Assembly (NCBI GenBank): GCA_947624485.1
Contig: CANQKM010000003.1
Span: forward strand, 124,001-188,000
From: an uncultured Clostridia bacterium
GTDB lineage: Bacteria > Bacillota > Clostridia > UBA1381
Length of the DNA stretch: 64,000 bases
Reading direction: 5' to 3'
In this document: positions 35,163 to 44,447 of the stretch, one piece after another
Numbering within the stretch: the stretch's first letter is position 1
How the letters are laid out: each line of letters opens with the position of its first letter
Made by a program: the position numbers and the translations under genes
The notes under the pieces: generated by a model
Seen by the model: the letters and a program-made list of their open reading frames with translations, nothing else
The model's database searches: none
Told to the model about the DNA's origin: nothing

Positions 35163-36878
35163 ATGAAGGAATATGAGGAGCAAGCGTCCATTCACTCCTT
35201 CGTCAGCAACACGCTGGCGGACAATTTCTTAAAGCTTGCGCGCGTAAATTTGCTTACGGGCGAATATGAATTTATAAAAAGGGAAGAGGATTTGGAGTAC
35301 ACCGGCGGCGACATTCCCGACATTTTCTCGTACATAAAGCAGCAGGTTGCCGATAAAATCGTTATGTCCGAGCATATAGAGGATTACCTTAAATTCTCGA
35401 ACCCGAATTATGTTCAAAAGCGCATATTCTCGGGCGAAAAGCAGATCGTGCAGAGCTATAAGCGCAAAACGAAAACGGGATATATGTGGGTGACGTTTGA
35501 AATACTGGCTCCGACGGATTGCAGCGCGGAAAATCCGTGGGTTGTTTTCTGTTGGAGAGCGGCGGACAGCGACACAACGACAATGCTTGACTCGCTTGCG
35601 GCGCTGTCGCTTATATACTACAAAATACTCAAAATAAATCTGACGCATGACACGTTTGAAATAATAAAAGCGGCGGAAAGCGAGCGTAAGCTGTACGACG
35701 GTCTTACGAAAATCTCCGACTGGTGGCGGCTTTTCTGCGAGGACGGCAATGTCGCGGAGGACGATATCGAGGCGTATACCGAATTTACCGATATAAACCG
35801 TTTGAGAAAGGCGTTTGCGGAAAATCCGGCGAGACACAGCTGCCGCTACAGCAGGAAAAACGGCGGCGTGTTCAGATACGCGCAGATGGATTTGATACCG
35901 AGTATCGAATACACCGAGCAGAACAAGGTGGTGCTTCTGTTTGTAAAGGACGTGCATGACGAACACCTGCTCGAGGAACAGCGGCGCAGACAGCTTCTCG
36001 ACACATACCACCGCGATTCGCTCACAATGCTCTACAACCGCCATAAGTTCAACGAGGACGTGGAGCAGCTTCAAAAGGAAAACACCGAAATGTTCACGTG
36101 CGCGTACATAGACGTAAACGGTCTGCACGAGCTTAACAATCACCTCGGTCACCGCAAGGGCGACGATATGCTCTGCACCGTCGCCGACGCACTTATAACG
36201 TATTTCCCGAACGAAAGGCGTTACCGTATAGGCGGCGACGAATTTATCGTGACGAGTACGAGCCTTTCTGCCGAAGCGATGACGCGCATTATACTTCAAA
36301 TGCGCGAAAAGCTTTTGGAGGACGACTACGAATTTTCCTTCGGCGTCGAAAGCGGCGGCAATATGCTGTTTAAGATCATCGGCGCGGCGGAGCTGAAAAT
36401 GCGTAAGGATAAGGAAGAATATTACAAGCACAACCATTCCCGGCGCAAGAACCGCGCGATGAACAATCAGCTTGAACAGATAATGACGGAAAAACGCGAC
36501 GCGGAGCATTTTCTGGATATAATCGCGACAAAATTCGCGGGCGTGTACCTCGTGGATCTGAAGCGCGACGAGGTGCGTCACATATATATCCCGCATTATT
36601 TCCAGAAGCTTTTGCAGGAGACGGATTTCTGTTTCAGCAAGGCTATGAACCTGTACGTGAGCAAATTCGTGGACAGCGAATACCGTTCCGCATTCGACCG
36701 CGTAATTGATTACGGCGAGCTTGAAAAGCTCCTCGATGAAAAGAGCGAGGTCGCGTTCCCGTACAAAAAGGTTGACGGCTCGTGGAAGCGTCTGCGCATT
36801 ATGCGGATAGACGAAACTGACAGCCCCGACGACCGCGAGGCTATTTGGATTTTCTCAAACGGCGCGCAGGAAATGTAA
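35163..36878 (+). CDS. Diguanylate cyclase-like GGDEF protein with flanking PAS-like regions
   Basis: A 571-residue soluble protein. Residues 1-270 hold two PAS-like sensor modules (GYMWVTFEILAPTD, RYSRKNGGVFRYAQM). A GGDEF domain at about 275-420 has an intact GGDEF active site at 357-361 (RYRIGGDEFIVTS). A C-terminal PAS-like segment follows (about 450-560). The enzyme would make cyclic di-GMP. The RxxD inhibitory site expected five residues before GGDEF is absent, so product inhibition at that site is unlikely. Start at 35163 after TTGGAGG. No membrane helix, so a cytoplasmic signal is likely. Confidence 0.87.
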   Translation: MKEYEEQASIHSFVSNTLADNFLKLARVNLLTGEYEFIKREEDLEYTGGDIPDIFSYIKQQVADKIVMSEHIEDYLKFSNPNYVQKRIFSGEKQIVQSYKRKTKTGYMWVTFEILAPTDCSAENPWVVFCWRAADSDTTTMLDSLAALSLIYYKILKINLTHDTFEIIKAAESERKLYDGLTKISDWWRLFCEDGNVAEDDIEAYTEFTDINRLRKAFAENPARHSCRYSRKNGGVFRYAQMDLIPSIEYTEQNKVVLLFVKDVHDEHLLEEQRRRQLLDTYHRDSLTMLYNRHKFNEDVEQLQKENTEMFTCAYIDVNGLHELNNHLGHRKGDDMLCTVADALITYFPNERRYRIGGDEFIVTSTSLSAEAMTRIILQMREKLLEDDYEFSFGVESGGNMLFKIIGAAELKMRKDKEEYYKHNHSRRKNRAMNNQLEQIMTEKRDAEHFLDIIATKFAGVYLVDLKRDEVRHIYIPHYFQKLLQETDFCFSKAMNLYVSKFVDSEYRSAFDRVIDYGELEKLLDEKSEVAFPYKKVDGSWKRLRIMRIDETDSPDDREAIWIFSNGAQEM

Positions 36879-36888
36879 AACAACAACA

Positions 36889-36919
36889 CAAAAGGAAGCC
36901 GGGCAGGCTTCCTTTTAAG
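36889..36919. terminator. Two-way terminator between GGDEF gene and eno
   Basis: AAAGGAAGCC-GGGCA-GGCTTCCTTTT hairpin. Confidence 0.8.
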
Positions 36920-36924
36920 TTTGG

Positions 36925-38256
<1,332 letters not shown>

Positions 38257-38428
38257 TTACGGGCAGACGCGCAAAACCGGCTGCCTTATATAATATAATT
38301 TGCGTAATCGTCCATAATTATGCAATAAACGCAGCGGACGGAGTTTTCAAAATAAAATTAAATTTTTAAGGCAAAATTAAGAATTTTGTGGTATAATCAT
38401 CATATACCGAAAAAAAGGAATGATACGT

Positions 38429-39106
38429 ATGCGAATACTTGTGGTTGAGGACGAAATACATCTTGCCGAGGCGCTCGGCCAGATACTCAAAAAAAACAAC
38501 TACACCGTGGATATATCGAACGACGGCGAGAGCGGTCTCGACAACGCGCTGAGCGGCATTTACGACGTTATAGTTCTCGATATAATGCTGCCGAAAATGG
38601 ACGGTATCGAGGTGCTTAAAAATCTGCGCGCCGAGGGCTTTGACACGCCCGTAATACTGCTTACCGCGAAAAGCGACGTCGCGGACAAGGTACGCGGTCT
38701 CGACAGCGGCGCGGACGATTACCTTTCAAAGCCGTTTAATACCGAGGAGCTTTTAGCGCGTATAAGAGCTTTGGGAAGACGGCGCGGCGAGATCGTCGCC
38801 GCATCCGACTCTATATCGTTCGGCGACATAACATTAAATACAGGCACGTTAAAGCTTACGAGCGGCAAAAACGAGATAACGCTCACCCTTAAGGAGAGCG
38901 AGCTTTTGGAGTACCTCATGCTGCACAAGGGGATAGTCTGCTCAAAGGAGCAGATTATAGAAAAGCTCTGGGGCTTCGAGAGTGAAGCCGAGGCGAACCA
39001 TGTGGAGGTTTACATTTCGTTCCTGAGAAAAAAGCTCGCCTTTGTGCGGTCAAAAACGTCGATCAACACTGTGCGCAGCGTCGGTTACACGCTGTCGGAG
39101 GGATAA
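38429..39106 (+). CDS. OmpR-family response regulator
   Basis: A 225-residue regulator: receiver domain with phospho-acceptor D51 (VIVLDIMLPKMDG), conserved Lys in LLTAKS, then a winged helix DNA-binding domain (GFESEAEANHVEVYISFLR). The start at 38429 is 9 bases after AAAGGA and preferred over 38420. It pairs with the histidine kinase 3 bases downstream. Confidence 0.93.
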   Translation: MRILVVEDEIHLAEALGQILKKNNYTVDISNDGESGLDNALSGIYDVIVLDIMLPKMDGIEVLKNLRAEGFDTPVILLTAKSDVADKVRGLDSGADDYLSKPFNTEELLARIRALGRRRGEIVAASDSISFGDITLNTGTLKLTSGKNEITLTLKESELLEYLMLHKGIVCSKEQIIEKLWGFESEAEANHVEVYISFLRKKLAFVRSKTSINTVRSVGYTLSEG

Positions 39107-39109
39107 ATT

Positions 39110-40423
39110 ATGTTCAAAAAATTACGCAACAGACTGCTTATTGTAAACACGCTCATAATAGCCGCGCTTGTGCTGGGCAGCTTTTCGGTCATATATTTTA
39201 CCACGTGGCAGAACACGATGCACGGCGTGGATATGAAGCTTGACCGCGCGCTTGAAATGACTGCCGGACGCGGCGGACACATGGGTATGCGCGAAAATTT
39301 ACCCGCGCCCGACGGTGAACACACGCCGCCCGAGAACGCAAGACCTGACGTAATGAATGACGCGCCGCCCGAAACACGCCGGAATGAGATGTTCACGCTC
39401 ACCTTTACCGTCCTGACCGACAACGACGGCAACATCACAAAGGTGAATATGCCGTTTGACATGACCGAGGATTTTTATTCCGACAAGCTCGGCGATATAG
39501 TCGCGTCGCAGAAGGACAAAGGCGCGCTGAAATCGGACGGCAGCTATTGGGCGTACAAAAGGGTAAAAACCGCCGACGGCTATGTTATCGCGTTTACCGA
39601 TGCAAACGCGGAGCAGACAATAATGCGGAATCTGTTGATTATATTGAGCCTTGTCGCGCTCGCGGCGCTTGCGGGAGCGTTTCTTATAAGCCTGTTTTCG
39701 GCGAACAAGTCGATAAAACCGGTCGAGGAATCGTACAACAGGCAGAAACGATTTGTCGCCGACGCGTCGCACGAGCTTAAAACGCCGCTCACGACGATAA
39801 ACACAAACGCCGACGTGCTTCTGTCGCACGAGGACAGCACGATCAAAGAGGAAAGAAAGTGGCTTGACTACATAAAAAACGAAACGGAGCGCATGACAAA
39901 GCTCACGAACGATCTCCTGTACCTCGCGCGTCTCGACCACGACGAGGAAAGCGTCATGCTCACTCCCGTATCGTTTTCGCAGGCGGCGGAAAGCGTCATA
40001 CTGCTAATGGAGGCGGTCGTGTTCGAGAAGGATATTAAAATGACGTACGACATCACGCCCGACCTTACGGTAAAGGGCGACGCGGAGCAGCTTCACCGTC
40101 TTGTGATGATACTTCTGGACAACGCGTGCAAATACACGCCGCCGAAGGGTGAAATTGAAATAAAGCTTGTCCGTGACGCGTCCGATGCGGTATTCACGAT
40201 ACGCAACAGCGGCGAGGGCATAAGCGAGGAAGCGAGGAAGCATATTTTTGAGCGGTTCTACCGCGAGGACACGTCGCGCGCGCGCGAAAGCGGCGGCTAC
40301 GGTCTCGGTCTTTCGATAGCTCACGCGATAGTGCAGTCGCATAAGGGCAGTATTCTGGTTGACTCGGAAAAGGACGGCTTTACGCGTTTCACGGTAAAAA
40401 TCCCGCTTGTAAAGCAGCCGTAA
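39110..40423 (+). CDS. Sensor histidine kinase
   Basis: A 437-residue membrane kinase with helices at about 10-32 and 173-195 enclosing an extracytoplasmic loop that contains a Pro/Glu-rich stretch. The HisKA box DASHELKTPLTTI has H220; the HATPase region has N-box (LVMILLDNACKYTPP), G1 (IRNSGEGIS) and G2 (GGYGLGLSIAHAIV). Partner of the upstream response regulator. No target gene evident; the surface protein downstream has its own promoter. Confidence 0.93.
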   Translation: MFKKLRNRLLIVNTLIIAALVLGSFSVIYFTTWQNTMHGVDMKLDRALEMTAGRGGHMGMRENLPAPDGEHTPPENARPDVMNDAPPETRRNEMFTLTFTVLTDNDGNITKVNMPFDMTEDFYSDKLGDIVASQKDKGALKSDGSYWAYKRVKTADGYVIAFTDANAEQTIMRNLLIILSLVALAALAGAFLISLFSANKSIKPVEESYNRQKRFVADASHELKTPLTTINTNADVLLSHEDSTIKEERKWLDYIKNETERMTKLTNDLLYLARLDHDEESVMLTPVSFSQAAESVILLMEAVVFEKDIKMTYDITPDLTVKGDAEQLHRLVMILLDNACKYTPPKGEIEIKLVRDASDAVFTIRNSGEGISEEARKHIFERFYREDTSRARESGGYGLGLSIAHAIVQSHKGSILVDSEKDGFTRFTVKIPLVKQP

Positions 40424-40446
40424 GGTGCGCCGATGTATATTTTCCA

Positions 40447-40475
40447 TTGACATAACCGCCTCAATCGTATACAAT
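40447..40475 (+). promoter_or_regulatory. Promoter of the glucosaminidase gene
   Basis: TTGACA (40447-40452), 17 bases, TACAAT (40470-40475). Confidence 0.7.
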
Positions 40476-40495
40476 AGCAGTAAGGCGGTGAGGTT

Positions 40496-41893
40496 ATGAA
40501 AAAATTTCTTTTGCTTGTGCTTTTGATTACCGCGTCCGTCACGGCGACGGCTTTCGGAGCGTACAACGCCGAAACGGACGACGACGAATACGTGTCCGAC
40601 TGCGTTTATTTTTCGCATCTCTGCACTTGGGGACCGATTCCGGCTGAAAGAATAAACTTAAAAAAAGGAAGAATAACGTTTTACGAGGGCGACGGATCGT
40701 CCTCGGAGAAAATAGAAACAGACGTCATGCCGATAAACGCGACGGAAAAGGACGTCAGATTTAAGACGAACGACGTCACGATCGCGGCCGTTGACGAGAA
40801 CGGCGTGGTACGGCCGACCGGCAAGGCGGGCGAAACCGTCATAGAAATAACCTGCGGAAAAGCGAAGTCGAGAATGAAGGTAAGCGTCATAAAACCGGTG
40901 AAGGGCGTCGTAATGTCGCAGGGTTCGCTCACGCTTTACGCAGACAAGCCCGTCGCGGCGCAGCTTGAAGCGTTCGTGTCACCCGAGGACGCGACGGTGA
41001 AGGACGTTAAGTGGACGAGCAGGGACGAGTCTATAGCGCATGTGGACGGCGATGGGCTTGTGTACCCGAACGGTGTCGGCGAAACGGAGATAACCGCGGA
41101 GACGGCAGACGGAGGATATACCGCGTCATGCGCCGTCACAGTCACGACATGGGAAAAGCGTAAGGACGACATACCCGTTACATATTCCGAATATAATATG
41201 ACCGTTGAGGAAATGACGGAAATGCAGATGGGCGCGAATCCGACGGTGTTCACCACCGGCGTGTACGCGGCGACCGAGGAGGAGGTCGGCTCGTTCGTGA
41301 ACCCCGAAAACCTCGTCGGAAGCTACAACAAATATCAGTTCCTCGACCTCGGCACGCAGAACGACGTTTCAGCCGGCACGCTCAATACATATCTGAACGG
41401 CAAGGGCGTTTTGAGCGGTATGGGAGACGTGTTTAAGGAAGCCGCGGAGGAAAATAACATAAGCGAGGTGTACCTCGTTATACACGCGTGTCTCGAATCG
41501 GGCAGCGGCACATCCGACCTCGCGTGCGGCGTGGACTTTGACGGCACGGTCGTATACAATCTGTTCGGAATCGGCGCGGTGGACAGCGATCCGCTTTACG
41601 GCGGCGCGGAATACGCGTACTCGCAGGGCTGGACGAGCGTTGAGGACGCGATAAAGGGCGGCGCGCGGTGGATAAGCGAAAATTACATAAATAACCGAAA
41701 TTACAGACAAAATACATTATATAAAATGCGCTGGAATCCCGAAAGTCCGGCAAATCACCAGTACGCGACCGATATAGAATGGCCCTCGAAGCAGGCGGAG
41801 GACATGGCTGCGATGTTTGAGGCGTTCCCGTCAGCGTCATATCGGTACGAAATTCCCGTGTATAAGGGTATGACAAAGCCGCAGATACGCTGA
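40496..41893 (+). CDS. Secreted beta-N-acetylglucosaminidase with Ig-like domains
   Basis: A 465-residue protein: signal peptide (1-20), two bacterial Ig-like group 2 domains (about 40-220; TIAAVDENGVVRPTGKAGET, SIAHVDGDGLVYPNGVGETE) and a glucosaminidase domain (about 270-450). The latter has IHACLESGSGTSDLACGV, whose Glu is the expected catalytic residue, YNLFGIGAVDSDPLYGG and a GGARWISENYINN tail. It should cut peptidoglycan glycan strands during growth or separation. Well-formed promoter and ribosome site. The next gene starts 24 bases later. Confidence 0.87.
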   Translation: MKKFLLLVLLITASVTATAFGAYNAETDDDEYVSDCVYFSHLCTWGPIPAERINLKKGRITFYEGDGSSSEKIETDVMPINATEKDVRFKTNDVTIAAVDENGVVRPTGKAGETVIEITCGKAKSRMKVSVIKPVKGVVMSQGSLTLYADKPVAAQLEAFVSPEDATVKDVKWTSRDESIAHVDGDGLVYPNGVGETEITAETADGGYTASCAVTVTTWEKRKDDIPVTYSEYNMTVEEMTEMQMGANPTVFTTGVYAATEEEVGSFVNPENLVGSYNKYQFLDLGTQNDVSAGTLNTYLNGKGVLSGMGDVFKEAAEENNISEVYLVIHACLESGSGTSDLACGVDFDGTVVYNLFGIGAVDSDPLYGGAEYAYSQGWTSVEDAIKGGARWISENYINNRNYRQNTLYKMRWNPESPANHQYATDIEWPSKQAEDMAAMFEAFPSASYRYEIPVYKGMTKPQIR

Positions 41894-41917
41894 TAAAAGA
41901 CAATGGGAGAGAATGTT

Positions 41918-42733
41918 ATGGCGGAGAAAATTAAAAAGATAATCTCTGTGCTTACCGAAAGCAACATCGGGCTTTACGCCGCGCAAGCGTCGTTTTTCCT
42001 TGTGATTTCCGTCATTCCTTTTATGATGCTTATTTTTACGATTATATCGCTGTTCAGTAATGTGGACGCGCAGGGTATAATACGCTACGTCAGCTCGTTC
42101 GCACCGGCGGAGGTGAGCAAGCTTATATCGACCGTTGTAAGGGAGCTTACGGCAAAATCGGCGTCCGTGCCGATAATATCGGTTACGGCGGTATCGTCTC
42201 TGTGGCTCGCTTCGCGCGGCATAACCGCGCTGTACTCCGGACTTAACAGCATAAACGGCTTACCGAAGCGCAATTATATTTACGTGCGCCTTATTTCCGT
42301 GCTGTATACCGTGGCGTTTATCGTGACGCTCGTTCTGACGCTTTTATTTATCGGCTTCGGCGGTATGCTCGAGGAATTTCTCGCCCGCCGTTTTGCGGGA
42401 CTGTCGTCATTTATAAATTTTATTTTTAAGGGCAAAATATTTATATTTTTCTTTTACCTTACGCTTATTTTCGCGCTCTTTTACAAATTCCTGCCGGAGG
42501 AAAGAACGCGGTTCCGCTCCGTACTCCCCGGCGCGGCTCTCGCGGCGGCGGGCTGGCTCGGATTTTCGTTTTTTTACTCGCTCTATATCGACAACTTCGC
42601 CGATTACACTCTTGTTTACGGCTCTCTTGCCGCTGTTGTGCTTCTCATGCTGTGGCTGTATTTCTGCATGAACATATTTCTTTTCGGCGCACAGCTGAAT
42701 AAACTTGTAAAAAACGGGTTTTTTGAAAAATAA
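41918..42733 (+). CDS. YihY/BrkB family membrane protein
   Basis: A 271-residue protein with about six membrane helices and family signatures: IGLYAAQASFFLVISVIPF, VSSLWLASRGITALYSGLN, RFRSVLPGAALAAAGWLGFS and YGSLAAVVLLMLWLYFCMN. The family was once called ribonuclease BN, but that activity belongs to another protein; the true role is not settled. The start at 41918 follows GGGAGA. Possibly co-transcribed with the glucosaminidase. Confidence 0.88.
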   Translation: MAEKIKKIISVLTESNIGLYAAQASFFLVISVIPFMMLIFTIISLFSNVDAQGIIRYVSSFAPAEVSKLISTVVRELTAKSASVPIISVTAVSSLWLASRGITALYSGLNSINGLPKRNYIYVRLISVLYTVAFIVTLVLTLLFIGFGGMLEEFLARRFAGLSSFINFIFKGKIFIFFFYLTLIFALFYKFLPEERTRFRSVLPGAALAAAGWLGFSFFYSLYIDNFADYTLVYGSLAAVVLLMLWLYFCMNIFLFGAQLNKLVKNGFFEK

Positions 42734-42805
42734 TACTATACTATTTGAAAATAATGTGGTATAATTTATATGTGTATACGTACGGCAGCAAAGGAGGGGT
42801 AAGAG

Positions 42806-43429
42806 ATGGCTTTTGATGTTATAGTTTTCAGTCAAAGCGAGCTTGACGACGCCTTGACGCGCGGCATAACGCGCATAGCCCTTTGCGACAACAGCTTCAC
42901 CCTTCCCGACATAAACGGCATAGAATACACTCTTATCGGCAGCGCGGAAATTGTTCCGTCAAAAAATAAAAATGAGGACAAGCCCCCCGTTTACGCGAAT
43001 GTGGAGAGAAAAACGCTCTCTTATGCGTCGTCATACGGCTCTTTCGCGTCGTCCTACGGCGGCTCATACGCGTCGGGTTCGGGCGGCTCGTACTCCTACG
43101 GTTACAAATACGAATACGTCGGCTCGTATCAAGGCTCATACGCGTCGTCGTTTATGTCGTCTTACGCGTCGTCGTATCAGACCTCGTTCGCGTCGTCGTT
43201 TTACTCGTTTATAAGCGGCATGTCGTTTGAACAGTTCGCAAGCTACGGCGGCAGTTACGGATTCGCTTACGGCTTTTCTTACGGCGGCAGTTATAATTTC
43301 GGCTACAGCTTCGCGTACGGCGGCAGCTACAATTCCGGCGGCGGCAGCGGCGCGGCGCTTCCCGACATTATAGAATACGGCGGTTCGGGTATAATTTTTG
43401 TGAACGGATACGGAATAAATTTGATCTGA
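42806..43429 (+). CDS. Ser/Tyr/Gly-rich tetrad-repeat protein
   Basis: A 207-residue protein I cannot assign to a known function. Residues 1-70 are ordinary (FSQSELDDALTRGITRIALC, then DNSFTLPDINGIEYTLIGS). Residues about 72-190 are almost wholly Ser, Tyr, Phe, Gly and Ala, with an aromatic residue nearly every fourth position (SYQGSYASSFMSSYASSYQT; later GFAYGFSYGGSYNFGYSFAY). The C-terminus is ordinary again (LPDIIEYGGSGIIFVNGYG). No signal peptide or membrane helix. The ribosome site AAAGGAGGGG is strong. Regular spacing suggests a stacked beta structure or an aromatic-ladder fibre. The next gene starts 46 bases on with no terminator between, so they form a pair. Confidence 0.8.
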   Translation: MAFDVIVFSQSELDDALTRGITRIALCDNSFTLPDINGIEYTLIGSAEIVPSKNKNEDKPPVYANVERKTLSYASSYGSFASSYGGSYASGSGGSYSYGYKYEYVGSYQGSYASSFMSSYASSYQTSFASSFYSFISGMSFEQFASYGGSYGFAYGFSYGGSYNFGYSFAYGGSYNSGGGSGAALPDIIEYGGSGIIFVNGYGINLI

Positions 43430-43475
43430 GAGCTTCCGCGGCGGAGTTCTCGGATATTTTTTTGGAGGAACAGCT

Positions 43476-44318
43476 ATGGACGCGATACATGTAAACTGGA
43501 CAAAGCCCTTTGTAAACAAGACGAACGCGCCTTACGAGACGGAGGATTTTGAAATTCTCACGACCGTCCTGTCGGCTCTTACCTGGCGCGGAAAAAACGG
43601 TAAAATCACCATGGTAACGGACAGCGCGGGCGCGGAGTATTACGTAAAAAACGGGCTTGACGTAATATGGGACGGCATGGACGTGTGTCTTGACGATATT
43701 GACGTGAACCCCGACGTGTTCTGGGCGGCGGGAAAGCTGTTCGCGCTCCGGAAGCAGACCGCGCCCGTGGCGATGATCGATACAGATTTTATAGTCTGGG
43801 ACACGCTTTCTGACGGCGGCGCGGACGCGGAGGTAATTCACTTTGAGGAGCTTGCGCCGCATATTTATCCCCCGTTTGAGTATTTTAAGAATACGCGCTT
43901 CACCTTTGACAGCGATTTCGACAGCACCGTTAAGGCGTGCAACACCGCGCTGTGCGTCATACGCGACGCGGAGCTTTTGAAATATTATACCGACACGGCG
44001 ATACGCTTCATGCGCGAAAGCGGCGAAAAGGACGACAGGCTGTGCTATATGGTGTTCGCGGAGCAGCGCCTTCTCGCGATATGCGCGAAAAAGCTCGGTA
44101 AAACGGCGGCTTCGTTTTCCGATATGCCGTCGCTCTTTTCGGGCAGGGACACGCGCTTTACCCACACCTGGGGCATGAAGCAGCAAATGCGCGACAACGG
44201 CGCGCTTCGGTACGACTTCTGCAAAAGGTGCGCCCGGCGCATAAGCGCGGACTACCCCCGCATGGTTGAAATTCTTGCAAAAATCGGCAGTCTTACGCCG
44301 TATTTTGAGGATATGTAA
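43476..44318 (+). CDS. DUF6734-like protein, glycosyltransferase-like
   Basis: A 280-residue soluble protein (MDAIHVNWTKPFVNKTNAPY; SALTWRGKNGKITMVTDSAG; VFWAAGKLFALRKQTAPVAM; then IDTDFIVWDTLSD). The MIDTDFIVW segment looks like the DxD sugar-nucleotide site of GT-A glycosyltransferases, and the overall pattern recalls DUF6734. Neither catalytic activity nor fold is proven. It directly follows the Ser/Tyr/Gly-repeat gene, whose many Ser and Tyr residues would be natural acceptors, so modification of that protein is a reasonable hypothesis. Ribosome site TTTGGAGGAA. Confidence 0.65.
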   Translation: MDAIHVNWTKPFVNKTNAPYETEDFEILTTVLSALTWRGKNGKITMVTDSAGAEYYVKNGLDVIWDGMDVCLDDIDVNPDVFWAAGKLFALRKQTAPVAMIDTDFIVWDTLSDGGADAEVIHFEELAPHIYPPFEYFKNTRFTFDSDFDSTVKACNTALCVIRDAELLKYYTDTAIRFMRESGEKDDRLCYMVFAEQRLLAICAKKLGKTAASFSDMPSLFSGRDTRFTHTWGMKQQMRDNGALRYDFCKRCARRISADYPRMVEILAKIGSLTPYFEDM

Positions 44319-44355
44319 AATTTTTTCCAAAATTAAATTTTTTTTACAATAATTG

Positions 44356-44383
44356 TAGACATTTCCTTAAAATATGTTATAAT
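44356..44383 (+). promoter_or_regulatory. Putative promoter of ppdK
   Basis: TAGACA (44356-44361), 16 bases, TATAAT (44378-44383). Confidence 0.5.
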
Positions 44384-44447
44384 TATATTATGAGCAGTAT
44401 GCGGAAAATTCCGCGCTGCAAAACAAAAAACTATAGGAGGAAAAAGA

